This document shows, piece after piece, positions 1 through 10,800 of a stretch of 64,000 bases of DNA. The notes under the pieces were generated by a model. It was not told where the DNA came from, did not search any database, and saw only the letters and a program-made list of their open reading frames with translations. The position numbers and the translations under genes are program-made. This DNA comes from Roseimaritima multifibrata (GTDB lineage Bacteria; Planctomycetota; Planctomycetia; Pirellulales; Pirellulaceae): assembly GCF_007741495.1 (NCBI RefSeq), contig NZ_CP036262.1, positions 372,001 to 436,000 on the forward strand, given 5' to 3'. Position 1 is the stretch's first letter. Each line of letters opens with the position of its first letter.

Positions 1-1794
1 GGAGTGGTCGTGCTTCGCGGTGCGCGAATGAAATCTGTTCGCAAAGAGAATGCCCGCCTCGTCCAGATCGAAACCGACGACGGCCGGACGGTTCGCGCCA
101 AGATGTTCATCGACACAACGTACGAAGGCGACCTGATGGCGGCCGCGGGTGTTCGTTTCACCCTGATCCGTGAGGGGAATGCCAAGTACGGCGAACACTA
201 CAATGGAATTCACTACACCGAAAAATATCGGCCTCGAACAGGCCACCAACAGCCGCGAGCCAACGGTCGCGTCCCCGGTGGTCAAGGCGTATGGGATCGT
301 GATTTTCCGCTTGATCCCTACCTGGTCAAAGGCGATCCGAGCAGCGGGCTGCTTCCGCTGATCGATGGCGGTCAGCCGGGAACGCATGGCGAACCTGCTC
401 CGGGCGTGATGGCGTATTGCTTTCGTTTGTGCCTGACGACGGACAAGTCGAATTGGATTCCGATCGCACCGCCAGCGGACTACGACCGAAATCGATACGA
501 ACTGGTCGCTCGCTTTATCGAAGCCTGCGTGGCGAATGGTGACGATATGGATCTGCGCTGGTTCAGTAAGTACGATCCTTTGCCCAATTCCAAATGGGAT
601 TTCAACACAGCAACCTTCGGCGGCAACTTGCCGGGTGCCAGTTGGCAGTGGCCTGAAGCAAGTTACGATCGTCGTGTCGAAATCGCCAAGGAGATTGAAG
701 GCTATCACCGCGGCCTGCTTCATTTTCTGGCAACCGATTCGCGAGTGCCGGTGAAAGTGCGCGACGACATGAAGCGATTCGGGCTGCCAAAGGATGAGTT
801 CACCGACAATGGCGGCTGGCCACATCAGCTGTACATTCGCGAAGGCCGCCGCATGGTCAGCGATTTGGTTTTAACAGAACATCACACGTTTGGGCGATCG
901 ACGGCGCCACACTCCATCGGTTTAGGATCTTATGGCACTGACGTTCATGAGATCCGTCGGATCGTGAAGGATGGCGTGGTTGCCCGGGAAGGGAAGATCG
1001 CTGGCGGGCGAGGCGGATTCGGTCCGTACAACATCGGGTACGGGGCAATCGTGCCGAAGCAAACGGAATGCGAAAACTTGTTCGTCACCTTTGCCCTCTC
1101 GGCAAGTCATACCGCGTTTGCCAGTATTCGTATGGAACCGGTACTCATGGTGACCAGCCAGTCAGCCGCTACCGCCGCCTGCATTGCGATCGACGAGGAC
1201 GTCCCGGTTCAACAAGTTGATTTTGATCGACTGCAGTCGCGTCTGATGGCTGACGGGCAGGTGCTGCAATGGACGTTTGCCAAAGGAAAAGCTTCGCCGC
1301 GAAAAATTACCAAGGCTGCGGACCTTCCCGGAATCGCAATGGACGATACGGACGCGGAGTTCACCGGCGATTGGATCCAAAGTTCCGGCCAACCATCGTT
1401 GATCGGAGTGTCATACCGGCACGATGGCAACACCAACCGCGGTCAGAAATCAGCGACGTTCACACCAGCAATTCCTCGCGATGGTCGTTATGAGGTTCGT
1501 CTGCTCTACACAGAGCATGCCAACCGGTCGACAAAAACCAAAGTTACCATTCGCAGCCTTGGTGGGGACCAGGTTGTCTACGTCGACCAGCAACAGGCGG
1601 CACTCGTCGATGAACTGCCTCGGTCGTTGGGTTTCTTTCGCTTCAAGCAAGGTACATCCGGTCAAATTGTCATTTCAAATGAAGCAGCCGATGGTTACGT
1701 CGTCGTAGATGGCATCCAGCTCGTTCCTGTCGAGTCGCTCCGGGATTCGGAGGTTGTAGAGCCTCCCGCAGAGGGAAAGCCCTCTTGCAGGTGA
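1..1794 (+). CDS. FAD-dependent oxidoreductase, C-terminal part (5' end outside window)
   Basis: The reading frame is open from the first base, so the gene starts before the window and the N-terminal Rossmann GxGxxG motif is missing. The visible part has the FIDTTYEGDLMAAAGV stretch near residues 35-50 and the late EPVLMVTSQSAATAACIAI stretch, both typical of the FAD_oxidored (PF12831) type found in planctomycetes. After about residue 450 there is a beta-rich tail ending in YVVVDGIQLVPV, which resembles the golvesin/Xly carbohydrate-binding-like domain. This suggests a secreted oxidoreductase acting on polymeric or sugar substrates; the substrate is inference. The neighbouring secreted-protein operon on the opposite strand converges with it. 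Confidence 0.8.
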   Translation, partial: GVVVLRGARMKSVRKENARLVQIETDDGRTVRAKMFIDTTYEGDLMAAAGVRFTLIREGNAKYGEHYNGIHYTEKYRPRTGHQQPRANGRVPGGQGVWDRDFPLDPYLVKGDPSSGLLPLIDGGQPGTHGEPAPGVMAYCFRLCLTTDKSNWIPIAPPADYDRNRYELVARFIEACVANGDDMDLRWFSKYDPLPNSKWDFNTATFGGNLPGASWQWPEASYDRRVEIAKEIEGYHRGLLHFLATDSRVPVKVRDDMKRFGLPKDEFTDNGGWPHQLYIREGRRMVSDLVLTEHHTFGRSTAPHSIGLGSYGTDVHEIRRIVKDGVVAREGKIAGGRGGFGPYNIGYGAIVPKQTECENLFVTFALSASHTAFASIRMEPVLMVTSQSAATAACIAIDEDVPVQQVDFDRLQSRLMADGQVLQWTFAKGKASPRKITKAADLPGIAMDDTDAEFTGDWIQSSGQPSLIGVSYRHDGNTNRGQKSATFTPAIPRDGRYEVRLLYTEHANRSTKTKVTIRSLGGDQVVYVDQQQAALVDELPRSLGFFRFKQGTSGQIVISNEAADGYVVVDGIQLVPVESLRDSEVVEPPAEGKPSCR

Positions 1795-1989
1795 CCATCG
1801 TCAGCTTCCAAGGCGCTGCCTGTTTCTGAGGCAGTCAAAAACTTGAAACTTGTCTTTGTCCCCGCAGGCTCACATCTGAAAACTACCAATTCGGAGCTGC
1901 GGGGAGAACGCAAGCGTGAGGTTTTTTAGGCAGCTGGCACCATTTATTCTTGCACTGCCATCCGATCGCCATCCCACAGCTCGTGCGGG

Positions 1990-3726
1990 TCAGTCCTTGG
2001 TCGCGGGGGCGGTTAGCCAGAAAGTTTTGACCTGGACCGCGTCTCTTAAATCGTGACCTGCGGTGAAAGTCGCCGAGGGGGATGGTTTATCGTCGGTTGC
2101 TTTGGGCCGGGCGGTGATCCGGAAAGGGCCTTGATAGGTGACCGTCTTGTCGGCGACCAGCTTCAGTTTGACGGTCTTTGATGTGTCACCTTTCGCTTCC
2201 GACACGACCGCTTCTGCATGGATTCCTTCAGGTAAGCCCTCGGCGGTGATCGTTAACTCATGGTTAAAACCATGCTTCCTGGCAATCGTGATGGGAATCT
2301 CCACGTTGCCGTCTTTGGTGATTGCGAATTGGGCATCGCTGACCGTCAGTTCCACGGTCGCGGGCGCTTCATCGATCACGACACTGTAGGCATGGCGGAG
2401 GCTGTGACCGTCGACGAGATCCGAAACCTGCAGTTCGACCTCGTCCGCTGTTTTGGGCGTGAACGTGACGCTGGCGTCGTACTGTTTGCGAGCCACGTCA
2501 TCATTTCTGACCAGCTCGCTATCGTCGGCAACGTTTATGACACGTAGGACCGAATCGAGCGGAAAGCCGTGAGCTCGTGAATGTACGACCGCTTCATAAC
2601 GCGTGCCTGCTTTTACTGTAAAACGCAGGCGATCTGTCTGGTTCCGCTCGCTAATGTGGCCAGAAAAAATACAGGGCAGCGAGGGAGCGGTGGCAAAATC
2701 TTCGCTCTCGTTCTCCGTAATCACGACAGCCTCATGCGATAGCGCCGTTTGCCATTGCCATCCGAGAGAAGATCCAATGTTCGCGATCCGCGGCGACTGG
2801 TCCGTCGCATCCTGAAATTGCAAATCGACCTTGGGCGGCAGGTTCCAGCCAAACGCTGTGCTAGCCGATGCGGAGGAATCGAGAGGTTGGACAAGAGGTA
2901 AAACGTGGTCGACGTAGACGTCGTTGGTCATGCGAATTGTGTACACAAACGATGCGGAGCCAGCGTAACCAATCGTTCCTGTGGGGACTTCGGGGAATGC
3001 GAAGATCCGCACAAACAGCTCGCGATCTTCCTCGGCTAAGTAAACAAGTTGCGGATCGATTCCGCGATCGTCATCGGCTTGAGTGATCACGTTGCCTTGC
3101 TGATCTACCAATTGCATCACGGCGTCCATCGGCGATCCTAGCGGCCGATGAGCAAGCGTCGATGCGACAAAGGTCTGTCCTTTTTTCAAATGAACACGAT
3201 AAGTATCAATGTCATTCGACTTGGCCAAGCGACCGTATACGACCGCTGGTAGCTCAACGGCGGTTGCCTCATTGATTTTCTGATTCGGTTCCACTTCCTC
3301 GAGTGTTGCTGTCGATTCGATCAGCAGTGGCACGAGCTTTGATGCGGAGGTTTTGTCGAACAGGCGAACCCAGGCGATTCCGGGGGGGGCATCGGAGGGT
3401 AGATTCAGGCTGAATTCTCCGGAGTCTTTTCCGACGACTAGTTTGACGTCCTCGCGATCGACGACCGCTTCGACAGGCCACTTGGGAAATTTGCCCTCAG
3501 CTTTGATGGCTGTTTCAGTGCCGACGCTAACGACCGGTGGGTAGAGGCGATCGAGTTGAACTTGTGCGGATGCCAGGGAGCAGCACGCCACGCCAAGCAC
3601 CAGTGAAAGGTACGCAGCGGGGCAAACGCTTGCACACAAGCAAGCGGTTCGGCGCAAGCCGTCTGGCTGGAAGCGAAGTAGCACGTGCAGGAGGAGGTTG
3701 AGGCGTGGTTCCATCAGGTTTTGCAT
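1990..3726 (-). CDS. Secreted PPC-domain-type protein of a DUF1501 operon
   Basis: The 578-residue product has a long hydrophobic leader ending near SLASA (about residue 54), so it is probably exported; an internal Met could be the true start. The centre (EVEPNQKINEATAVELPAVVYG onwards) has the pattern of the bacterial pre-peptidase C-terminal domain, with a beta-sandwich repeated about twice, and the C-terminus looks like an immunoglobulin-type fold. It is the last gene of the operon 7317 to 1990. Its ATG overlaps the stop of the DUF1501 gene by one base, which implies translational coupling. The role is unknown; planctomycetes often encode such proteins next to DUF1501/DUF1553 pairs. Confidence 0.75.
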   Translation of the reverse strand: MQNLMEPRLNLLLHVLLRFQPDGLRRTACLCASVCPAAYLSLVLGVACCSLASAQVQLDRLYPPVVSVGTETAIKAEGKFPKWPVEAVVDREDVKLVVGKDSGEFSLNLPSDAPPGIAWVRLFDKTSASKLVPLLIESTATLEEVEPNQKINEATAVELPAVVYGRLAKSNDIDTYRVHLKKGQTFVASTLAHRPLGSPMDAVMQLVDQQGNVITQADDDRGIDPQLVYLAEEDRELFVRIFAFPEVPTGTIGYAGSASFVYTIRMTNDVYVDHVLPLVQPLDSSASASTAFGWNLPPKVDLQFQDATDQSPRIANIGSSLGWQWQTALSHEAVVITENESEDFATAPSLPCIFSGHISERNQTDRLRFTVKAGTRYEAVVHSRAHGFPLDSVLRVINVADDSELVRNDDVARKQYDASVTFTPKTADEVELQVSDLVDGHSLRHAYSVVIDEAPATVELTVSDAQFAITKDGNVEIPITIARKHGFNHELTITAEGLPEGIHAEAVVSEAKGDTSKTVKLKLVADKTVTYQGPFRITARPKATDDKPSPSATFTAGHDLRDAVQVKTFWLTAPATKD

Positions 3727-5069
3727 CAGCTCATCAATTCCGAGATCGGTGTCGCGTCGCTGACCAAGTGGACCGGTCGGCCTTCGGGGGAATACAGCAT
3801 TTGTCCTGGGTCGATACCGAGTTTTCGGTAGACGGTCGAGACGAAGTTTTCGGGTGACAGCACGCGTTCGACCGCTGCGTAGCCATGGCGATCGGTCGCT
3901 CCGATGACTTGGCCGCCCGAGGTTCCGCCGCCAGCGAACATGACACTCATGGCATTGGCCCAGTGATCGCGACCGCCTCGTTCGTTGATCTTGGGGGTGC
4001 GTCCGAATTCACCAAGCGCGATCACCAGTGTCCGCTCCAGCATGCCGCGTTCTTTCAGGTCGGTTATCAACGCTGCAATCGTCGCTTCGAATGGCGGCAT
4101 CTTTTTATCGTAGGCGTTGAATAGGTCGACATGATGATCCCATCCACCTTGCACTAGGGTCACGAAGGGGACCCCGGCGCTGACTAAACGACGTGCCAGC
4201 AACGCTTGTTGACCGAACGTATTGCGACCATAGGCGTCGCGCACTTTGTCGGGTTCAGAGTGGATGTCGAACGCGGCTTGCGATTGGGGGCTGCTGACTA
4301 ATTCCATGCCTTGCGCAAAAAACTCGTCGGCTGCCACGACCGGATCGCCGGCAGCGGCGTCTTTGATTCGCCGCAGTTGGTCGATTTGACTGCGAATCTG
4401 TTGCCGCGTTGAGAATCGTTGGTCCGTCAGTCCGCTGGGGATCGTGACATCTCGGACTTGAAATGACGAGCGGTTAGGATTGTCGGGGACGACAAAGGGA
4501 GCGTGTTTCGCTCCCAGAAAGTTAGGGCCTCCCGAGCGTGACATGCTGGGGATCGAGAAGTAAGGGGGAATGCCATCGGGAGCACCGATTTGCTCCGACA
4601 CCACGCTGCCAAGGCTGGGGTGGAAACTGACAAACGCACCACAGCCGACGGGGATCCGAGTCGGAGCACCGGTCATCATGTAGTGATTGCCCGCGCCATG
4701 GTTGCCTTGATTGTGCCGAATGGAACGGACGATCGCCAAGTCGTCGGAGATCGCGGCCAGTCGTTTCATTGGTTCCGAAAAATGAACGCCGGGGGTCTGC
4801 GTTGCGATCGGCTGATACTTGCCTCGGATCTCGATCGGTGCATCCGGTTTTGGATCAAACGTTTCGTAGTGGCTTGGTCCGCCATCCATCCAAATCAGAA
4901 TGCATGCGTCCGCTTGTTTCTTCAGTTGCCCTGGCGATGTTTCCGATGCCTGAGCCGAAGTCGCACGCAGGGCACCAGCAAATCCGCCGGCGAGCAAGCC
5001 ATGCAGTCCGAGTTTCAGTCCGTCGCGGCGAGTGATGCCTTCGCAATTGCGATGGTGTTGCAGGTTCAT
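3726..5069 (-). CDS. DUF1501 family secreted protein (Tat substrate)
   Basis: The 447-residue protein has a twin-arginine leader (ITRRDGLKLGLHG) followed by a hydrophobic stretch, so export through Tat is likely. The core motifs ILIWMDGGPSHYETFDPKP, VVRSIRHNQGNHGAGNHYMMTG and LGEFGRTPKINERGGRDHWANAMSVMFAGGG are the hallmarks of the DUF1501 family, a sulfatase-like/alkaline-phosphatase-fold group abundant in planctomycetes. The biochemical role is not established. It sits between a DUF1549/DUF1553 protein (10-nt gap upstream) and a PPC-type protein (1-nt overlap downstream), so the three are probably co-transcribed and work as one extracytoplasmic complex or pathway. Confidence 0.92.
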   Translation of the reverse strand: MNLQHHRNCEGITRRDGLKLGLHGLLAGGFAGALRATSAQASETSPGQLKKQADACILIWMDGGPSHYETFDPKPDAPIEIRGKYQPIATQTPGVHFSEPMKRLAAISDDLAIVRSIRHNQGNHGAGNHYMMTGAPTRIPVGCGAFVSFHPSLGSVVSEQIGAPDGIPPYFSIPSMSRSGGPNFLGAKHAPFVVPDNPNRSSFQVRDVTIPSGLTDQRFSTRQQIRSQIDQLRRIKDAAAGDPVVAADEFFAQGMELVSSPQSQAAFDIHSEPDKVRDAYGRNTFGQQALLARRLVSAGVPFVTLVQGGWDHHVDLFNAYDKKMPPFEATIAALITDLKERGMLERTLVIALGEFGRTPKINERGGRDHWANAMSVMFAGGGTSGGQVIGATDRHGYAAVERVLSPENFVSTVYRKLGIDPGQMLYSPEGRPVHLVSDATPISELMS

Positions 5070-5079
5070 ACGTCGGTAC

Positions 5080-7317
5080 CTAGTTCAGGATTGAGAATTC
5101 AGGGCTATTGAGCATCGCCCACATCAGGTCTTCGATAACGCTACGGCGTTCCGCCGCCGCGTTGATAAGATTGACGGCGTAGTCGCGTTCGTCGGCAGTC
5201 GGGTACCGCGTGAAAGTGGATAGGTACAGCTCATCGACGATTTGCTCCGACGTTTTCTGGCTCGCAGCCAGCTTCGCAGCACGTCCGTTGTCGGACCGCA
5301 CTCGTTGGTCAAGCTGTTGAGAGTTCATCAAGTGTAGGGCTTGGGTGACCGTCGATTCAGGCAACCGTTCGCACGGTGGGTCTTGATTTTCGTTGGGGCG
5401 GCCAAAGGTGTCCAGGAAAATGGAATTAACGCGAGTCGTCCACACTTGGTTGGCTCGCGAATCGGGCGGCATCGCCTGAAAGGAATCCGTGGTCTGAGTT
5501 ACGTCAGCTACCGCGTCGGCCAAAACTTCGGCTCGCAGTCGGCGGCGGTAGTGACGCGAATAATTCAACCGGTCGGCGACATTGGACGGAGTTGGCTCGG
5601 AGCTGTGTAGATAAACTTGCGACAGCACGATCGTTTTCAAAAGTTGTTTGAAGCTGTAGTCGGATGCCTGGAATTCATCGGCCAATGCACTCAGCAAGGC
5701 CGGATTGGTGGCGGGGTTGGTCGCGCGAAGATCGTCGACAGGTTCGACCAAGCCGCGGCCCATCAGGATCCCCCAAGTCCGATTGACTTGGACTTCGGCA
5801 AAGGAATCGTTTTCTTTGGATGTCATCCATTCGGCAAGGGCAACGCGAGGATCAACTGGCTCGCCGTCGGTTTCTTCGGTTGCGGCGACGGGCTGGCCGC
5901 TCGGCAACTCAAATAGCGGCGTTGGTGTCATCGTCTCGCCAGTCAGTGGATGCGATACCGATCCTTTGGTGGACGTAAACACCACTTCTTCGCCACCGGA
6001 AATAGGAGGGCTCAGCCCGGTCCCCTTGTAGCCGACTTTGGCAAAGTAAGCCGAGAATTGGTAGAAGTCTTGCTGGCTCCATTTTTCAAACACATGGTGA
6101 TGGCATTTGGCACAGTCCAGTCGGATGCCTAGGAACAGTTGGCTGACCATCGGTGCGACTTCGTCTGGACTGCGTCGGTCACGGTACAGCGTGGCAGCGC
6201 CGTTTTGCCAAGTGCTTCCCTTGGCTGTGACCAGTTGACGAACAAACGAATCGTAGGGCACGTCATCGCGGAATTGTTGACGAATCCAGTTGTCATAATT
6301 CATCACCGCCTTGATGCCGACGCGATAAGGATTCGGACGCAGCATGTCGGCCCAATAGCCGGCCCAGTGATCTGCAAATTCAGGTCGGTCGAGCAGTTGA
6401 TCAACCAGCTTGGCCCGCCGCTCGGCTTTCGTTCCGCCCTCGGTGCCATCCAGGAATGCTTTCGCTTCTTCGACTGTGGGCAATCGCCCAATCAAGTCAA
6501 GACTGACGCGGCGCAAGAAAACATGATCGTCAACCGTCGGCGATGGTTCGATCCCTAACGTCTGCAATTTTTTGTAAACCTGTTCGTCAATGAAGCTGTT
6601 GCGGGGCAGCGATTCAAAAACTGCGGCTGGTAGCGGTTCGGTTTGCGGGATCACCACGTTGGCGACTTTGATGTGATACATGTATCGAGCCATCACCGCG
6701 GTTTCACCAGGCAGCGAACCAGCTTGGATGGTCCCGTTTTCGTCGACCGAAACCACTGCGTCGTCGTTGGATAGATAGGTTGTCAATCGAGTGACGTCGC
6801 GTGTCGAATTGTCGCTGTAGTGGGCTGTAACCCGCAGCGATTCAGATTGCGAGGGAGTGAGTGAAAACGAATCTTGCTCGAGCGTCACGCGTTCCAGAGT
6901 TGGCTCTTCTTCGACACGACGAGGGGCCGCTTGGGCGATCCACCGCGCCAAGGTTTGGTAGTCTTCGGAATCGCGTTCGATTTTGCGTCCACCACCGTGC
7001 GGCAATTCGGCCGTTGCCTTAAGTAGCAGCAAGCTGTTTTCGGGGGATGCGGGGAAGATGCGTCGGCCGCGTGCATCGCGGCTTACCGCGGCATGGTCGA
7101 ATTCAGGATCAAAACCTAACAGCGAGAGCTGGAATCCGTTCTGCCCACGCTGTTTCCCATGGCATCCGCCAGAGTTGCAGGAATGGGCCGTTAGGATCGG
7201 CTGGACGTCCAGTTCGAAACTGACCGGAGCATCGGCTGCGAGAGTGAATCCACACGGGATTGCGAAGCTGCCCGCGAGCCAGATCCAAACGCAGCATTGT
7301 CGGGTGATGGTATGCAT
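5080..7317 (-). CDS. DUF1549/DUF1553 protein with cytochrome-like and Ig-like N-terminus
   Basis: The 745-residue product has a signal peptide (IWLAGSFAIPCGFTLAA) and a CNSGGCHGK heme-type site (CxxxCH) near residue 50. A bacterial Ig-like segment (about 130-210, containing DENGTIQAGSLPGETAVMARY) follows. DUF1549 (about 225-430, with IDEQVYKKLQTLGIEPSP and the CAKCHHH site) and DUF1553 (about 480-740, with WMTSKENDSFAEVQVNRTWGILMGRGLVEPVDDLR) complete it. This is the standard planctomycete PSCyt-type arrangement, thought to be extracytoplasmic and redox-linked. It is the first gene of a three-gene operon on this strand, 10 nt from the DUF1501 gene. Confidence 0.93.
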   Translation of the reverse strand: MHTITRQCCVWIWLAGSFAIPCGFTLAADAPVSFELDVQPILTAHSCNSGGCHGKQRGQNGFQLSLLGFDPEFDHAAVSRDARGRRIFPASPENSLLLLKATAELPHGGGRKIERDSEDYQTLARWIAQAAPRRVEEEPTLERVTLEQDSFSLTPSQSESLRVTAHYSDNSTRDVTRLTTYLSNDDAVVSVDENGTIQAGSLPGETAVMARYMYHIKVANVVIPQTEPLPAAVFESLPRNSFIDEQVYKKLQTLGIEPSPTVDDHVFLRRVSLDLIGRLPTVEEAKAFLDGTEGGTKAERRAKLVDQLLDRPEFADHWAGYWADMLRPNPYRVGIKAVMNYDNWIRQQFRDDVPYDSFVRQLVTAKGSTWQNGAATLYRDRRSPDEVAPMVSQLFLGIRLDCAKCHHHVFEKWSQQDFYQFSAYFAKVGYKGTGLSPPISGGEEVVFTSTKGSVSHPLTGETMTPTPLFELPSGQPVAATEETDGEPVDPRVALAEWMTSKENDSFAEVQVNRTWGILMGRGLVEPVDDLRATNPATNPALLSALADEFQASDYSFKQLLKTIVLSQVYLHSSEPTPSNVADRLNYSRHYRRRLRAEVLADAVADVTQTTDSFQAMPPDSRANQVWTTRVNSIFLDTFGRPNENQDPPCERLPESTVTQALHLMNSQQLDQRVRSDNGRAAKLAASQKTSEQIVDELYLSTFTRYPTADERDYAVNLINAAAERRSVIEDLMWAMLNSPEFSILN

Positions 7318-7823
7318 GGCGTTACGCGTTAGTTGAGATCAGGTAGGGGAAGCCGAGGGGCGAGCAAGCGGGTGGGGAAACTGGCCGGGGCGGTTGTCCG
7401 AGCGATGCTGCTGACGCATGCAAAGCCCCATTTGGGAGCGACTGTGACCCATTTTTGACGCAAGTGAACTAGCAGGAGATCCGTCATCCAGTCACCGCAG
7501 CGACAAGTGGTATCCTCGATAACTCGCGACAGGCTACGTCGAATCGCATAAGCGAGTGTTGTAATTGTGGGGGTGGTCCCGGGTTCGGAGGTGGGGAGTC
7601 CAGGAAGTGCCTTATTGTGACTTGCCACTCCACGGACTTGAATGCCAGGATAGTGCTTCCTGGGCAAAATGTCAAATTATGAAATGCCCAGTTAGCCACA
7701 AGGACATTTTTTCGATTCCGCCAGGTTTTTCAGTCCTGGCACGCTTGGCACGCTTGCTTTTAGTAAACTGTTACTCCCTGCCCCTGCGTATTCCTACCCT
7801 CCAGATCAATCGATCAAATCACC
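7318..7823. other. Divergent intergenic region, no gene seen
   Basis: About 500 bp separate the divergent operon at 7317 and the cytochrome/WD40 gene at 7824, so promoters for both should lie here. I see no credible small gene. A tandem tggcacgct/tggcacgct repeat near 7737-7757 was inspected as a sigma-54 site, but its spacing does not fit. Confidence 0.5.
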
Positions 7824-10800
7824 ATGTCGGTTCCACTTTCTTGTTCATGTGTCCGTGCACGCGAAGTTTTTGCCACAGGAATTCTCTGGTTGCTCGGGGG
7901 CGGCAAAGCGACCACGGTCTGGATGGTTTTGGTTTGCAGTGTCACGATCGCTGCAGGCGCCGAACCTGTTTTGACGATCGCCGAATTGGAACGGACAACC
8001 CCTGTCGATTTTGCCACCGAAATCGCCCCAATCCTGAAACGCAGTTGTGTTGCTTGCCATCATAAAGGGGAAGCGGAAGGTGGCTTGGTTCTCGAGTCCC
8101 ATGCATCGTTGATGAAGGGAGGTGACAGCGGGCCAGCCGTGATTGCCAAGGACGCCAAGGCAAGCTTGTTGCTGATGCGCGCGACGGGGGAAGAAGAACC
8201 GCTGATGCCGCCCGAAGACAATGACGTCGGGGCGTCTCCGCTGACCGCCGAGGAGTTAGGGCTTTGGCAATTATGGATTCAGCAAGGCGCCGTAGGATCG
8301 GGCGCCAGCGAAACCGAGGTGATTAAGTGGCAACCCATTCCCGAATCCTTGCGAGCCGTCTATGCGTTGGACGTGTCGCCGGACGGACAGCAATTTGCCT
8401 TTGCCCGCGGCAATCGCTTATTCGTCGCTGGCATTAATACGCCAACCAAACATGTGTTGCTTGCGGATTCCGAATTGGGCGATGCTGGGGTTGCGGATGT
8501 CGACTTGATTCAATCGATCGCCTTTTCACCCGATGGGCTTCGGCTGGCCAGCGGTGGATTTCGAACGCTGCGATTGTGGAAACGAACGCACGCACCTCTT
8601 TCGCCAAAGGACGTGTCGTGGCTAAAGCCAGCTCAGCTGGTCGCGGCACATCCTGATGGTTCCGCCGTGGCGCTCGTCAATGCGATCGGTGACGTCGAGG
8701 TGTGGGATGTCGCGGCAAACGATCGCCGATCGGTAATTCTTGGGCACTCCGATCCGGTAATCGGAATGGCATGGGCCGGATCCACGGGCAATTTGGTCGT
8801 CGCCGATAACGCTGGTCGGGTGACCTTCCACGATGCGAAGGATGGACGCGAACTTGCCACCATTAAACTAAATGCCTCTCTGGCTGAATTGACCACTTCC
8901 AGTGACGGCGTGCATGCCGCCGTGCGAACTGACAGCGGTGCCGTGCAGCTTTTGCGTTTCGTTGCTGCCGTTGACGATGCTCCGGCTGGTATCGAAGTGG
9001 CGCAACCGTCTGTTGGCGATCTATCCGATGCGACCGCGATTGCCCTGATTGCCAAGCCATCGCTGGCAGTTGCGGTCGCTACCGAATCACGCGGCGTCTT
9101 GCTGGTCGACGCGGCGACAAACAAAGTCACTCGTACACTGGAGGTGGGGTCTGTCGTTGACGCTTTGGCCGTTTCCGCGGATCAAACGCAACTGGTGACA
9201 GGCGGTCGTGATGCCGCTGTTGTCGTTTGGAATCTAGACGACGGGAAACAGTTGGCCGCTAATGGTTCGGGTGTTGATGATACGTTGGCGTTAGGCAAAG
9301 CGACTCGTGATGCCAATCGCCAAAAGGCCTTGGTGGCGAAATTGACCAGCAAGACGAAAGAGCTTCAAGAACTGTTGAAAAAGGAAGACGAGGCACTTGC
9401 GGTGATCGTCAAAATACGTGATGCCGCCACCGTGGCGAATGACGCCAATGAAGAAAAGCGATCCGCCGCGGCAAAGTTGGTCACGGCGACGGAGGCGACA
9501 ATCGCAAAAACCACCGGCGAAGTGACCGGCGCCGAAAAGGCCCTCGCTCAGGCTCGGGCGAAACTCGAAAAAGCCAGCAAGGATCTGGAATCGCAACAGG
9601 CGGCCATTAATAAGGACGCAGAGGGTAAAGCAGAGAAACAAGCAGAGAAAGAGGAAGCCACTGCAGCGGAACCGACTGAGGCGGCAAAACAAATTGCCGA
9701 AACACAAGCGGCAGTTGCGCAAGCCAAGGCGGATATTGCAGCCGGAGAGAAGGCCATCGCCAGCGGCAAGGCGTTGCTGGAAAAAGCCACGAAGGAACTG
9801 GAAACGCAGCGTGCTACGCTTAAGAAAATGGAAGCCGAAAAAGCGAAGAGTGAGGCTGAGTTGGTTAAGCAGCAGCGATTGACCGACGCGGCCTCGGTGG
9901 CTCAGAAGCGAGCCACCGATGCGATCCCCGAACACCAGCGTGTTGTCGATGCCGAGACTCGCCGGCTTGCTCGGCTTGATGCCAAATTGGCCCTGGTCAA
10001 CACGGATTTGAAGCGACCTGGGCGTGCGGTGATCGGCATCGCGATCAGCCCCGATGCGACTCGTATTGCCACCGTTCATCAAGATGGCTCGTCACGCGTT
10101 TTGCGAAGTAGCGACGGGCAGCCTCTTAGTCAAATTCCTCCGTCGAATACCCTCGATGCATCTGGGGCTGGTGGCAACGCGCGATTTAACATCGCGTTGG
10201 TCGGCGACAAAATTTGTCGGCTGGCTGGCACGGGCACCGTGCAGTGCTGGCCACTGCAAGAGCAATGGGTACTCGAACGGACAATCGGTGCAACCAATGA
10301 TCGTGAACAGATAGTCGATCGGGTCACCGCGATTGATTTTCGGCCCGACGCAATGACGGTTGCCGTCGGCTCAGGTGAACCAAGCCGATCGGGGACCGTC
10401 AAGATTTTTGACGTTCAAACCGGCCAGCTCGTTCGCGATTTGGGCGACCTGCACACCGACAGCATACTTGGGTTAGCCTTCTCTCCCGATGGGCGAACGT
10501 TGGCGTCGTCGTCGGCGGATCGAACCATCGGGTTAACAGATGTTGCCAGCGGCCAAACGACTCGCCGTTTGGAGGGGCACTCGCATCATGTCTTGTCGGT
10601 TGCATGGCAGGACAGCGGTTCGGTCATCGCGTCGGCCGGAGCGGATCAGGCGGTCAAGATTTGGAATGCAGAGACGGGAGAAACGTCGCGAACCGTCAGT
10701 GGTTTTGCGAAAGAAATGACCGCAATCCGATTCGTAGAAGCGACCGATCAATTGGTGGCGGCATCTGGAAGCGGCGAAGTGCGGCTTGTGAATTCAACCA

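Noticed and set aside
7737-7757. Sigma-54 promoter (TGGCAC...TTGC)
   Set aside because: The spacing between the two elements is 2 or 11 bases instead of about 5.
9291-10082. 263-residue minus-strand frame opposite the coiled coil
   Set aside because: It is a shadow of the Ala/Lys/Glu-rich coding strand of the WD40 protein, with no motif of its own.
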